Position numbers and translations under genes: made by a program. Shown in pieces: positions 46,590-57,081 of a stretch of DNA of 64,000 bases (position 1 is the first letter of the stretch; each line of letters starts with the position of its first letter). Source of the DNA: Flavobacteriales bacterium UBA4466 (GTDB lineage: Bacteria > Bacteroidota > Bacteroidia > Flavobacteriales_D > Sanyastnellaceae); assembly GCA_905182895.1 (NCBI GenBank), contig CAJJDD010000004.1, positions 1 to 64,000 on the forward strand, written 5' to 3'. Below the pieces are notes generated by a model. That model was not told where the DNA came from and did not search any database. It worked only from the letters and a program-made list of their open reading frames with translations.

Positions 46590-48685
46590 TTGAGTTATAT
46601 TCCTGAACAAACCATTAAAGACTTAGAGTTTGATTTAATCAGACTACTGCTGCATGACAACTGTATTTCTGACACAGCTAAACTCAGGATGGTGGATTTA
46701 ACTCCAATAACTGATTTTGACACTTTAGAATTAGAATTAAAACGCCTAAACGACTTAAAATCGATTAGAGTAGAAGGACTTCCTTTTCCAGCATTAGACT
46801 TTGAAGAAATAGAAGATGAGTTAGAAACTTTAGAAAACAGACACAATGTTCTTCCAGAAGAGAGCTTCTTTAAGATCAAGCTCTTATCGGAACTTATAAA
46901 TAGAATATTATTCTTTTTTTCAGATAAAAAATCTAGATTTCAGTTTCTTAAAGAACTTACCGCTAACCTATATCATACAGATGATTTAGTTAAGGCTATA
47001 AATAAGGTATTCGATGCTAAGGGAAAAGTAAAAGATGACGCTTCACCTGAATTGTTTAAAATTCGTCAGGATAAGAAAACCACCAGGAATAGAATTAACG
47101 TCAACTTCGATAAACATCTAAGGTCACTTCAGAAAAAAGGAATTCTCGCTGATAATAATGAGACATTCCTTCATGGAAAAAGAGTACTCTCCGTCATAAG
47201 TTCATATAAGAGAAGCGTAAGTGGAAATGCTCTTGGGAATAGCAAGACCGGAAATGTAACCTACATTGAACCCTCTTTAAACATACCCCTGAACCATGAG
47301 TATGAAATGCTTAGAGATGATGAGCGCCAAGAGATTTTTAAAATACTTAGGGAACTGACCTATGCCGTAAGAGAACATCTTCCTTTACTACAAGAGTATC
47401 AGCGTCTAATATGAAACCTTTATCATGCGAAGTCCAAACTAGCCATTCAGCTTAGGGCTAACTTACCAAAACTATCAGAAAACTCTGAAATAGAGTTAAT
47501 CAATGCCTACCACCCTATTCTATTAGTCACCAATGACATTAATAGAAAGCCTACTATGCCCCAGAGCATTCTATTAGACAAATTCAATAGAATGATAGTT
47601 ATTTCTGGCCCAAATGCTGGTGGAAAAAGTATTACCTTAAAAACAGTAGGGCTTCTTCAGCTTATGTTTCAGAGTGGCCTTTTAATCCCTGCAGACGCTA
47701 ATAGTAAGATAGGCGTGTTTCATAATATACTCACAGACATAGGAGACAACCAATCTATAGAGAACCAACTCTCCACCTATAGTTATCGCCTAAAAAGGAT
47801 GAAGGAATTTCTAGAGCGTAGCAATAAGAAAACAATGGTACTGCTAGATGAGTTCGGAACTGGCTCAGACCCTGAACTAGGTGGAGCTATGGCAGAGGTT
47901 TTCTTTGAAGAATTGTATAACAAGAAGGCGTTTGGAGTAATTACCACTCATTACTCCAACATAAAGCTAAAAGCGGATAAGCTTCAGAATGCAGTAAACT
48001 GCTGCATGCTTTTTCATGACGAACTTCTTGTGAATTTAAATTATCTGTAGGAATGCCCGGCAGCTCTTTCACATTCGAGGTAGCAGAGAAAAATGGGATT
48101 CCTTTGGAACTCATAGCTAAAGCTAAAGCTAAGTTGGATTCTAAAAAGGTTGATATGGATAAACTTCTATCTGCATTGCAAAAAGAAAAGTCTCAGCTAG
48201 AAATCATAAATAAACAATCAATTGAAAGCACTGCAAATGCGAAAAAAGCAGAGAAAAAATTCATTGATAAGAAAGATGCTCTTGATCAAAAAATTGCTAC
48301 ACAAAGAAATCTAGCCGAGGAGAATAATCAATTCATAACTCGAGGAAAGAAAGTGAGTAGCTTCATTGAGAATTTTGACACCAGATCTAAGAACAAAGAA
48401 TTACTGGCTGATATTAGAAAATACTTAGCAGTAGAAAAAACAAAAATTATTCAACTTCAAAGTCAAACAGCCCTTAAAGTTAAATCTCAAGCTAAAGCTG
48501 ATTCGAAGAAGAATATAGTTCGACAAAATGACGAGCAGAAAAAAATCAAAATTGGCTCTAAGGTTAGGCTTATCGGTGCTAAAATGCTAGGTGATGTCAT
48601 AGAGAAAGACGGGACTGAAGTTACCGTTCTCTTTGGGAATTTAAAGACCAAGCTAAGTGTTCAGAAATTAAGGCTTGTAAGATAA
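46590..48685 (+). CDS. MutS2-like DNA-binding ATPase lacking an Smr domain (interrupted)
   Basis: A MutS-family ATPase of about 698 codons. Walker A is VISGPNAGGKSITLKTVGLL and Walker B is MVLLDEFGTGSDPELGGAMA, with the ABC-type helix STYSYRLKRMKEFLE and THYSNIK between and after. The C-terminal coiled coil ends in an SH3-like segment KVRLIGAKMLGDVIEKDGTE; no Smr nuclease domain follows. The start is TTG at 46590; no ATG fits. An in-frame TGA at 47412-47414 interrupts EYQRLI-NLYHAKSKLAIQLR with the frame unchanged across it. A frameshift at about 48030 (GTGAA = Val GTA/GTT before GAA) restores LLVEFKLSVGMPGSS. MutS2 acts on recombination structures or collided ribosomes in other bacteria. Confidence 0.8.
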
Positions 48686-49079
48686 TCTACCAGAGCATTA
48701 AACAACGCCTTTGTGCACTTGCCCTAAACCCTCTGTTGAGTAGTCTTATAACTCCCACACTAAGAGGTTACTCCTGAGTATATTAGTCAGTTATTGAACA
48801 TTGCAAGACGAAATAAGACTTAGAAAGTAATAGAAAAAAAAGGTGATAACAGATTTCATTCATAATGACACGAAAACAATGATAGCTGACCGATCAATCT
48901 GTAAACAATCGAATATTTAAATGAAGATTTTAGATCTCCAATTACTTGATAGATTTAACATATGTTTGAACCTATGGTTCAGTGAAATTCAACTTTTAAC
49001 ACAAATACGTTAACCTTTTTGGCACAAAAATAGTATCATTAACATTACATTAGTCTTAAGTCACTAGAAAACATATACA
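48686..49079 (+). other. Gene-free stretch between mutS2-like gene and S41 protease gene
   Basis: 394 bases without a supportable gene on either strand. It is AT-rich, with no clear hairpin terminator and no tRNA-like arm. The S41 protease promoter must lie here, but no TTG-N17-23-TAnnTTTG pair is convincing. Confidence 0.5.
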
Positions 49080-50679
49080 ATGAAAAAAATAGTCGGTACT
49101 TTATCTCTTCTCTTCATTTTCGGGATTGGGTATTCTCAAGAGTTAAATGAAAAAACTACTACCGAAAAATTCAACAAGCTTCTATACTATGTAAACAACC
49201 TTTACGTAGATAGTGTAGACGCGGAAGAACTGGTAGAGATAGCGATAATCAAGATGCTAGAAGAGCTAGATCCTCACACCAGTTATATCCCTGCTGATGA
49301 GGTAAAGAAAGCAAGTGAACCACTAAAAGGAAATTTTGATGGAATAGGAATTCAATTCAATGTATTAAAAGACACCATATTCGTAGTACAAACTATTTCT
49401 GGTGGGCCATCTGAAAAGATTGGGCTCATGGCTAATGATAAAATAATTACTGTGGATGGAGAGTTAGTGGCTGGAATTAATATTCAAAACTCTGATGTAG
49501 TAAAAAAGTTGAAAGGTCCCAAGGGAACTGTAGTTAATGTGGGAGTTAAAAGAGGTAAATCTAAAGAATTATTAGATTTCATCATTACGAGAGATAAAAT
49601 TCCAATTCATTCTGTAGATGCCTCTTATATGGTAGCTTCTAAAACAGGCTACATCAAGGTGAACCGATTTAGCGCTAATACTGAAGAAGAAATGACCAAT
49701 GCTTTAGTCCAACTTAAAAAAGAGGGAATGGAAGATTTAATTTTAGATCTTCAAGGAAATGGAGGTGGATATTTAAATACTGCCATCTGGATGGCAGATG
49801 AGTTTCTTTCAGACGATAAATTAATAGTTTATACGGAAGGGAGAGCATTCACAAGAGATAATAGATATGCTAAAAATAAAGGTGTGTTTGAAAAAGGAAG
49901 ACTCGTAGTTCTGATAGACGAAAGCTCAGCTTCTGCGAGTGAAATAGTATCGGGAGCTATACAAGATTGGGATAGAGGAATGATCGTGGGAAGAAGGTCT
50001 TTCGGAAAAGGTCTAGTTCAAAGGCCAATAGCTCTACCTGATGGTTCTGAGATAAGGTTAACAATGCAAAAGTACTACACACCTTCTGGAAGATGTATTC
50101 AAAAGTCTTATGATGATGGTATAGAGGCATACAGAAAAGAAAAACGAGAAAGGTATGACAGTGGAGAAATGTTTAGCTTGGATAGCTTGGACTTACCTGA
50201 TTCACTTAAATACTATCACCAGCACTAAAAGAACTGTTTATGGAGGTGGAGGTATTTTACCCGACATTTTTGTAGCTTTAGATACTACAGAGACTTCTGA
50301 GTACTTCGGGAAATTAGTTAGAAGTGGTATTATAAATACTTTTGTTTTGAACTATATGGATGCTAACAGAAGTAAGCTAGACAAGAGTTACAAATCTCTA
50401 AACGATTTTAAAAGGAAATTTACCATCACCGGTGATTTAATGGATGAATTAATAAAAGATGGTGAAGCAGAGGAAGTAGCCTATGACAAAGAAGGTTTCA
50501 ACACCTCAAAACGAGTATTAGAAATTAGAATGAAAGCTTTAATAGCCAGGAGCCTCTATGGAAGCAGTGCTTTTTATGAAGTAATTAATGATTTAAACGA
50601 AACATTACAGGCTGGAATAAAAGCATTGGAAGACGGCAGTTATGAAGGATTAAATCTAGCGTTTAAAGATTTCAAGTAA
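49080..50679 (+). CDS. S41-family C-terminal processing protease (frameshifted)
   Basis: A periplasmic tail-specific protease (CtpA type). The signal peptide is MKKIVGTLSLLFIFGIGYSQ. The N-terminal LLYYVNNLYVDSVDAEELVE is followed by a PDZ domain (GIGIQFNVLKDTIFVVQTIS, GPSEKIGLMANDKIITVDGE). The protease domain is GYIKVNRFSANTEEEMTNAL, DLILDLQGNGGGYLNTAIWM, with the catalytic Ser in IDESSASASEIVSGAIQDWD and Lys in GRRSFGKGLVQ. The frame breaks at 50214-50220, where TATCACC is Tyr TAT/TAC before ACC; the resolved text is YYTSTKRTVYGGGGILPD. The joined length of about 533 residues is normal. Confidence 0.9.
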
Positions 50680-50714
50680 GTGATTTATTTAATTAAATTT
50701 GTACCCATTAATCG

Positions 50715-51275
50715 ATAAAGAAAATTTTTTATCAAATTAAGGACTTCGTTGTTATATTCGCTGTAGCTGCAGCATTCATTGGAGGAACTACTCTTACTTC
50801 ATGTGGTGAGGAAAGTACTGGTGAATTTAGAAAAGTAGAGGATAGCACTGAAATTGCTGGAGCTGACGCTAAAAAAGTTAAGGCTAAAAAAGAAGACAAA
50901 AGAGGAAAAGATGCTACTCCTGAATACACAGGCCCTGTAACTTCGTATACCGTTAATGAAGAAATGCATGATTTTGGTGAAGTAGAAAATGGAAGTCAAA
51001 ATCCATTCACTTTCGTAATTACTAATACTGGAGATAACCCATTGGTTATCGAAAAAGCAAAAGGAAGTTGTTCTTGCACTGTCCCTAAGAAACCAGAAGA
51101 TCCTATTATGCCAGGTGAATCAGGAGAAATAGAGGTTACATTCAAGCCCAAGCCCTCTCAAGCTGGAAAAGACATTACTCAAGTAGTTACTTTAACTGCT
51201 AACACTGAGCCTAGAGATACAAAATTAAAGATAAAGGCAAAAGTACAACCAAAGGAAGAAGAGGAAGCTCAATAG
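50715..51275 (+). CDS. DUF1573 lipoprotein without a normal start codon
   Basis: The C-terminal DUF1573 (ASH-like Ig fold) is MHDFGEVENGSQNPFTFVIT, then ITNTGDNPLVIEKAKGSCSC and a PGESGEIEVTFKP strand. The frame is open upstream to 50715 and encodes a lipoprotein signal, IKKIFYQIKDFVVIFAVAAA with lipobox TLTSCGEES. The natural start should be MKKIF..., but the codon at 50715-50717 is ATA and the first in-frame ATG is 50964, well inside the domain. A G-to-A consensus error, or a rare ATT/ATA start, explains this. A terminator follows. The family is common and abundant in Bacteroidota; function unknown. Confidence 0.8.
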   Translation: MKKIFYQIKDFVVIFAVAAAFIGGTTLTSCGEESTGEFRKVEDSTEIAGADAKKVKAKKEDKRGKDATPEYTGPVTSYTVNEEMHDFGEVENGSQNPFTFVITNTGDNPLVIEKAKGSCSCTVPKKPEDPIMPGESGEIEVTFKPKPSQAGKDITQVVTLTANTEPRDTKLKIKAKVQPKEEEEAQ

Positions 51276-51303
51276 GCTTTCTTCAATCTTAAAAGATTGT
51301 GCA

Positions 51304-51337
51304 AACCGTCTTAGCTTCGCTAAGGCGGTTTTTTTAT
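51304..51337 (+). terminator. Rho-independent terminator after the DUF1573 gene
   Basis: AACCGTCTTAGC pairs with GCTAAGGCGGTT (one G-U pair) around a TTC loop, followed by T7. It may serve the convergent PCD gene as well. Confidence 0.85.
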
Positions 51338-51589
51338 TTAGAAAAGCTCTGAATCCTCTCCAAGTATTCCATTTATCTCTCCTGCTAACACCCTATCCTT
51401 TTCTGTAATGCTATTCCCAGACTCGTGTGTACATAATTCTATGGTTACTACATTATAGACGTTATGCCATTCTGGGTGATGATTAGACTTCTCAGAAATG
51501 AAAGCTACCCTTGTCATAAAAGTAAATGCTTCCTGAAAATCTTTGAACTTAAACTGACGCACTAACTTGTTATCGATTTCTTGCCACAT
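51338..51589 (-). CDS. 4a-hydroxytetrahydrobiopterin dehydratase (PCD/DCoH)
   Basis: An intact 83-residue protein. The signature EKSNHHPEWHNVYNVVTIEL contains the catalytic His pair and the conserved H-P-x-W. PCD dehydrates 4a-hydroxy-tetrahydropterin formed by aromatic amino acid hydroxylases; no hydroxylase gene is in the window. Slightly shorter than most members (about 95) because of a short N-terminus. Confidence 0.92.
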   Translation of the reverse strand: MWQEIDNKLVRQFKFKDFQEAFTFMTRVAFISEKSNHHPEWHNVYNVVTIELCTHESGNSITEKDRVLAGEINGILGEDSELF

Positions 51590-51674
51590 GATAAAACTGT
51601 TTATACAAAGGTAAATTTGAATCCGCTCGAAATTGAATGCTTAATTTTACCTTTTTAAAACCACATTCTTAATA

Positions 51675-52892
51675 ATGATTCCATTTTCCCCACCTCGAAT
51701 AGATAACCTGACCATAGAAGCGGTAACCAACGTGCTTGAATCTGGATGGATAACGACTGGTCCAGCAACCAAAAAATTCGAAAAAAATATAGCGGAATAC
51801 ATTCAAGTTTCTAGGGTTATCTGCCTGAACTCATGGACGAATGCCGCAGAACTTTTTTTAAGGTGGTACGGAATTTCAGAGGGTGATGAAGTGCTCGTTC
51901 CTGCCTACACTTATGCTGCATCCGCCAACATCATATTTCACCTAGGAGCCACTCCTATTCTGGTAGATTCGGAGAAAGGAAAATTTAATCTTGATTTAGA
52001 AGATTTAGAAAGGAAAATCACCTCAAAAACCAAAGTAATAATGCCTGTAGACATAGGTGGATTCCCCTGTGACTATGAGGCTATAAAAGACATAATCCTT
52101 AGAAAATCTCCACTATTTATTCCGAAAAATGATAACGAGAAGAAACTGAACAGGATTCTACTTTTCTCTGACGCAGCACATAGCTTAGGAGCTACTATAA
52201 ATGGAAGACCAGCGGCTATTTACTCCGATGTGAGCTGTTTTAGCTTTCATGCGGTAAAAAATCTTACAACAGCAGAAGGCGGTGCTTTGGGCTTCAACCT
52301 TCCCGAAAACTTCGATAGTGAAGAACTTTATAAGGATCTCAATATTTATTCTCTGCATGGACAAACAAAAGATGCCTTATCCAAAACGAATTCTGGGAGC
52401 TGGAAATATGACATTATTCATGCAGGATATAAATGTAATATGACCGATCTTCAGGGAGCTATAGGCCAAGTAGAACTGGATAGATATGAATCTGAGACAT
52501 TAGTGAAAAGAAAAAGCATCTGTAATTCATATCACGATGGTTTTAAGGAAGAGTCCTGGTACATAGCGCCTCCAATGGTTACAAAGACTAAAGAAACTTC
52601 ATACCATTTATTCCAACTAAGAATAGATGGCTTTACAGACTCTCAAAGAGATTTAGTGATAAACGAATTAAGAGATAAAGGGATTAGTACAAATGTTCAC
52701 TTTATGCCACTGCCCTTCTTTACTTTCTATAAAGAGAAAGGATATCAAATAGCTGATTACCCAAATGCCGTTAACTCCTACACCACCGAAATTTCTTTAC
52801 CTGTGTTTTATGACCTCACGAATGAACAACTAGGCTATATCGTACAGACTGTTAAACAAGTGATTAAAGATATTACAGATGACGAAGCGTAG
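51675..52892 (+). CDS. DegT/DnrJ/EryC1/StrS family sugar aminotransferase
   Basis: An intact 405-residue PLP enzyme that aminates keto-sugars for surface polysaccharides or glycoproteins. MIPFSPPRIDNLTIEAVTNV, then ESGWITTGPATKKFEKNIAE, are typical. ALFLRWYG-type and GDEVLVPAYTYAASANIIFH strands follow. The PLP Lys is in SCFSFHAVKNLTTAEGGALG, and HAGYKCNMTDLQGAIGQVEL is conserved. It overlaps the sugar transferase gene by 14 bases, a tight pair for making and attaching an amino sugar. A TAAATTTG element at 51612-51619 may be its promoter. Confidence 0.93.
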   Translation: MIPFSPPRIDNLTIEAVTNVLESGWITTGPATKKFEKNIAEYIQVSRVICLNSWTNAAELFLRWYGISEGDEVLVPAYTYAASANIIFHLGATPILVDSEKGKFNLDLEDLERKITSKTKVIMPVDIGGFPCDYEAIKDIILRKSPLFIPKNDNEKKLNRILLFSDAAHSLGATINGRPAAIYSDVSCFSFHAVKNLTTAEGGALGFNLPENFDSEELYKDLNIYSLHGQTKDALSKTNSGSWKYDIIHAGYKCNMTDLQGAIGQVELDRYESETLVKRKSICNSYHDGFKEESWYIAPPMVTKTKETSYHLFQLRIDGFTDSQRDLVINELRDKGISTNVHFMPLPFFTFYKEKGYQIADYPNAVNSYTTEISLPVFYDLTNEQLGYIVQTVKQVIKDITDDEA

Positions 52893-53463
52893 TTTTGATA
52901 TAATTATGAGTGCATTAGGAATGTTTTGTCTAAGCCCTCTATTACTTCTATTAAGTTTAGCCATTATTCTAAATTCCGGTTTTCCCGTTTTTTACTTCCA
53001 AGAAAGAATAGGAAAAGGAGGTCATGCTTTTAAATTAATAAAATTTAGAACTATGAGAACAAACTCAAAAGGGCTCCAGATAACCTTAGACAAAGACCCA
53101 AGAATTAGTGGTATAGGAAGTGTTCTTAGAAAGTATAAGCTAGACGAGCTGCCTCAACTATTAAATATTTTTTTCGGCCAAATGAGCTTCGTAGGCCCAA
53201 GACCTGAAGTCAGAAAATACGTAGAACTGTACACCGCAGAAGAAAAAAAAATAATATCCATAAAACCTGGATTAACAGGGCTAGACTCTCTTAATTATTC
53301 TCAGGAAAGTGAATTACTGAAAAACACGATAGACCCTGAACATACATACATTACTGAAATTCTTCCTGAAAAAATAAAACTGAATTTAGTGTATCTAGAA
53401 AAAAGAAGCTTCGGTTATGACATTTCGATTATTCTAGCCACCATCAAGAAAATATTTTCTTAG
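52879..53463 (+). CDS. Sugar transferase (small monotopic phosphoglycosyl transferase, PglC/WcaJ C-terminal type)
   Basis: An intact 194-residue protein. The N-terminal re-entrant hydrophobic helix is SALGMFCLSPLLLLLSLAII. The catalytic core is FYFQERIGKGGHAFKLIKFR, then KYKLDELPQLLNIFFGQMSF with the DE dyad, VGPRPEV and IKPGLTGLDSLN. It transfers a sugar phosphate from a nucleotide sugar to undecaprenyl phosphate, the first step of lipid-linked glycan assembly. With the overlapping aminotransferase it forms a minimal glycan unit; the rest of the locus is not here. Confidence 0.92.
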   Translation: MTKRSFDIIMSALGMFCLSPLLLLLSLAIILNSGFPVFYFQERIGKGGHAFKLIKFRTMRTNSKGLQITLDKDPRISGIGSVLRKYKLDELPQLLNIFFGQMSFVGPRPEVRKYVELYTAEEKKIISIKPGLTGLDSLNYSQESELLKNTIDPEHTYITEILPEKIKLNLVYLEKRSFGYDISIILATIKKIFS

Positions 53464-54353
53464 CTATTCGTCTTAATCCTTGCAAAAACATTCTGCAATT
53501 CTCTCAAACCTTCTACTTTAAGTTCGTCTCCTTTTTCTTGGAAACCAAAAATGAGGTTGTTTATCAGACGGTTTATGATATCACTGTTATCACATGGTTT
53601 ATAGAACTTAACCTTTTCGGGTAGATTCAAATGAAATAAGAATTCATCTATTTCATTTTTATGGATTACAGTTCCATCTGAGAAAGGGTTTATGTAAAAT
53701 AAGATGCCATTCTCTGCCACCGTCTCGTCTAGCATAGAAGCTATTCCATGCTCATCCATATAGCATAGTATAAAGTGGTTTGGTAGATTAACTCCGTAAA
53801 TAGGAATATCTAAACTATTGGCTAGCACCTGATATAGAATGGCAAGTGAAAGAGGACTTCCTTTTTTACTACTTAACACATCACCTAAAAACGAATTATT
53901 AGGAGAGGTGTAATTTGATTTATTTCCGCTAAAACCATGCACATTAAAAAGAATGTGATTCATGATTCTCACCTTCTCAAAACCTGTAAGATTATCATTT
54001 AACTCTAGCCAGACATCTTGTCTAATTCTAGTAATCTCTTTTCTAATGAGGTCAGGATTATAAGAAGGATACTGAAACTGATTAATTAAAAGAGCGCCTT
54101 CCAGAAGGTCTTTTTCTTCTGAGGCATGCCACTCCTTCATTTTTTCAGAAATCGATTCTAATTGAATAGACTGAATAAGCTGGTCTATTCTATCTATGTA
54201 CAAAGGCCCGAAGCTGGAAGTCTCCCTCTCCTTTTCGAGCTTAGGAATTACATCAGCACCATAATTTTTAATTTCAGATTTCACCTGAGAGAATATTATT
54301 TCATCAGGGTCTTCAATTAAAGATATCAGTGCATCTATCTGATTTGTGATCAT
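53460..54353 (-). CDS. Transglutaminase-like SirB1-family protein
   Basis: An intact 297-residue protein. ALLINQFQYPSYNPDLIRKE, then VHGFSGNKSNYTSPNNSFLG and SSKKGSPLSLAILYQVLANS are the SirB1/transglutaminase-like core. PIYGVNLPNHFILCYMDEHG gives the His-containing strand; the usual Cys of active transglutaminases is not in its place (GSPLSLA). The role is unknown. It overlaps the sugar transferase gene end by 4 bases (convergent). Confidence 0.8.
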   Translation of the reverse strand: MITNQIDALISLIEDPDEIIFSQVKSEIKNYGADVIPKLEKERETSSFGPLYIDRIDQLIQSIQLESISEKMKEWHASEEKDLLEGALLINQFQYPSYNPDLIRKEITRIRQDVWLELNDNLTGFEKVRIMNHILFNVHGFSGNKSNYTSPNNSFLGDVLSSKKGSPLSLAILYQVLANSLDIPIYGVNLPNHFILCYMDEHGIASMLDETVAENGILFYINPFSDGTVIHKNEIDEFLFHLNLPEKVKFYKPCDNSDIINRLINNLIFGFQEKGDELKVEGLRELQNVFARIKTNS

Positions 54354-54436
54354 ATTTTACAAGTAGAGAAAGGTTGACTCCAAATGTATATGCGAATCTT
54401 CCTATGGAATTACCTGTAGTTTTTACTTCTTAACAG

Positions 54437-55314
54437 CTAACTGCTCAAACTATTAAGAGCTCTATCTATCAGCGAATTAACTGCTTCTTCAGGATTTAAA
54501 CTAAACTCCTTATTTATTCTATTTGCTAGTATGACACACAGTGTTAAATGAGAGTGCCCAAGCATTTTAGACAATGCATAGATGCCTGATGTCTCCATTT
54601 CGAAGTTGGTAACACTCATTCCATGAGAAGAAAAAGACCTGTAGCTCTCTTCTATTTCGGGGTTCCTTAACCGCCCTCTCAGCTCTCTGTTTTGTGGGCC
54701 ATAAAAACCATTGGCTGTTATGGTAATCCCTTTATGATTATATACTCCTTCAAATTTATCAAGAAGGTGTTTAGAAGCCATCACTGCGTATGGTGAAGCT
54801 ACTTTCTCAGGCCATCCGCAATCCTGCGAAAAACGATCAGCCATGGCTAATTCATCTTGAGAAAACTCAAAATCATAAAAATGAGGAACACCATCCATTC
54901 CTATAGCAGCCGCGGAGCAAACTATATCATGTAACTTGATCTTAGGATCCAGAGCTCCAGAGGTGCCCAACCTAAGAAAATTCAACTTCCTTAACACTTT
55001 ATTAACCAAACGAGTATTTGGATTTATATTGACCGCAGCATCCAATTCATTTATTACAATATCTATATTATCACCCCTATACCTGTACTTACCACAGAAA
55101 TCTCTTTGGAATTATATTCCCCTGTTTGAATACAGAATTCTCTAGAAGCAGTGGAAAAACGAACGGAGTCAAATCTAGAAGTAATCACTGCGACTCTATC
55201 TGGATCACCCACTATAATAATATCATCTGCTAAATCCTCTCCTTTAACACCTAAATGATAAACCGATTTATCTGGCCTTAAGATGAGTTCAGATTCAGAG
55301 AAATATTTTTCCAT
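54437..55314 (-). CDS. Nucleoside (uridine-type) phosphorylase (frameshifted)
   Basis: It cleaves a nucleoside with phosphate for salvage. The phosphate-binding motif is DIIIVGDPDRVAVITSRFDS, and the substrate region is ISVVSTGIGVDNIDIVINEL. The base and ribose sites are LGTSGALDPKIKLHDIV and NFEMETSGIYALSKMLGHSH. The frame is lost at 55070-55074, where GTGAT is Val GTA/GTT with its third base missing before GAT. The joined length of 292 residues is normal. It may be uridine phosphorylase, but specificity is not certain. Confidence 0.85.
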
Positions 55315-55420
55315 TGATTTTAATTTTAATGTAAATGTACTAGTAATAGATAATTTTGAATATTATTTATGCGTTGCAACGCAAATAAACCTAAAACCTT
55401 ATTAATAAAAATTTTTGTGA

Positions 55421-55449
55421 TTGGAATTCGCAGGAAGATTTTAAATTTG
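55421..55449 (+). promoter_or_regulatory. Housekeeping-type promoter of the TlpA-like gene
   Basis: TTG (55421-55423) followed after 18 bases by TAAATTTG (55442-55449), matching the Bacteroidota -33/-7 consensus, 77 bases before the start codon. Confidence 0.55.
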
Positions 55450-55526
55450 GCATTAGGATTGTTAAACAAGGTTAAGCAAAACAACTAATTTCAAACTCAA
55501 ATTGTCTAATAGACAGATTTTATAAA

Positions 55527-57030
55527 ATGAAAAAATATTTATTAGCTATTCTAGTACTCTGCAGCATGGGAATGCAGGCACAGAATCATACTATTAAAGG
55601 GAAAATTAACGGGTTAAATGAAAATGACTCGGTCTACCTGGCACAGTACCTTGGTAAAAGTTTATTCTACAATGACACTGCGGTAGTCAAGTCTGATGGC
55701 TATTTCACCTTCGAAGGAAAACCTTATGAGTTAGGCGGTAAATATGCTATAGTAACTCCTGGCCCTAAATTATTGGAGGTTCTCCTTGATAGCGAAAATT
55801 TGCTTTTCGAGTCAGACCAAGAGAATTTAGATTTCAATATGAATGTAATAGAGTCTAAAAACAACCAAATTTTTTATGATTACAAAAGGTTCTTAGGTCA
55901 GAAAAATACTGAAAGAGGTCCCTGGGACATTATAGCTAAGGACTCGCTATCTGACTGAAAAAGAAGTAAAGAATGCTAGAGAAGAAATAGGCAAGTTGAC
56001 GGAAGAAGTAATCAACTATCAAAAGAGAATTATCGGGGAAAACAAGGAGATACTCGTAGGTAAGATGATCAATATGTCTATGGATATAATAGTTCCTGAC
56101 GCTCCTAAAACAGCAGAAGACGAACGTCAGTGGAGATATAAATATTACAGAAACCATTATTGGGATAATGTAGACCTCACAGACCCTAGACTAGTTAGAG
56201 AGCAAGCTTTTCATAGAGTACTGGAAAAATATTTGAGTACTGTTTTACCTCAAATACCTGATACCATCGTAGCCGAAGGAGGAAAATTACTAGAAAAAGT
56301 AGCGGCTAATTATGACATGTACAAGTATACTCTTCACCAGATAACTTATCTCACAGAAACGAGTAAGATTATGTGCATGGATAGGGCTTTTGTAGCTATA
56401 GTAAACAAGTATTATAAAACAGGAAAAGCAGATTGGTTAGACGAAGAGAAATTAGCTAAAATTATAGAAGGCTCGGATAAGAAATCTAAAACCCTGTGTG
56501 GTGAAGTTGCTCCTAATATTATTCTTCCAGACGTTACTGGAGAAGAATGGATAAACATGCATGACATAGATGCTGAATATTTAGTTGTAGCTATATGGGA
56601 GCCTGGATGTGGTCATTGTAAAAAAGAAATGCCTAAACTCCAGGAAGTTTATAAACAGTTTAAATCTAAAGGTTTAGAGGTAGTAGCTGTCAATAATGAA
56701 CTTGAAAATGAAGATTGGATTAAATTTGTAGAAGAAAAAGAACTCGACTGGATAAACATCAGTGATAATCCTGAAATAAATAATAGTGAAAATGCCAGAC
56801 AGTTGATTCTAGATGGAACCACTACACTGAATAGTTTAAATTTCAGAGCTATGTATAATATCACCAGCACTCCTCAAATTTATCTTTTAGATAAAAACAA
56901 AGAGATTCTGGCCAAGCAACTGAACTCCGAACAATTAGAAGGTATGTTGGAAAACTTATTAAACAATCCAAATGACTTTCCGATTAAAGAAATCAAAGTA
57001 ATACCTGAAGAAAAAAAGAAGTTTAAATAA
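55527..57030 (+). CDS. TlpA-like thioredoxin-fold protein with DUF4369-type N-terminus (frameshifted)
   Basis: The signal peptide is MKKYLLAILVLCSMGMQAQ. A DUF4369-like domain (GKINGLNENDSVYLAQYLGK) and a helical DUF5106-like middle region follow. The C-terminal thioredoxin domain carries the C-x-x-C motif in VVAIWEPGCGHCKKEMPKLQ and the cis-Pro region ITSTPQIYLLDKNKE. Such proteins are periplasmic thiol-disulphide oxidoreductases. The frame breaks at 55947-55953, where CTATCTG is Leu CTA/CTT before CTG; the resolved text is AKDSLLTEKEVKNAREEIG. About 500 residues. Confidence 0.85.
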
Positions 57031-57056
57031 AAAAAAGCGCCTTAGCGCCTTTCTTC
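57028..57056. terminator. Weak possible bidirectional terminator
   Basis: AAAAAAGCGCCTTAGCGCCTTT between convergent genes. The GCGC/GCGC stem is short and the flanking A/T arms have one bulged base, so support is weak. Confidence 0.3.
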
Positions 57057-57081
57057 TTGTACTATTTCAAAGTATCTGTTC

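Noticed and set aside
49016-49036. A sigma-54-like site TTGGCACAAAAATAGTAT before the S41 protease gene
   Set aside because: The -24 half fits TGGCAC but the -12 half reads TAGTA instead of TTGCA; two mismatches in the essential dinucleotide region make it unconvincing.
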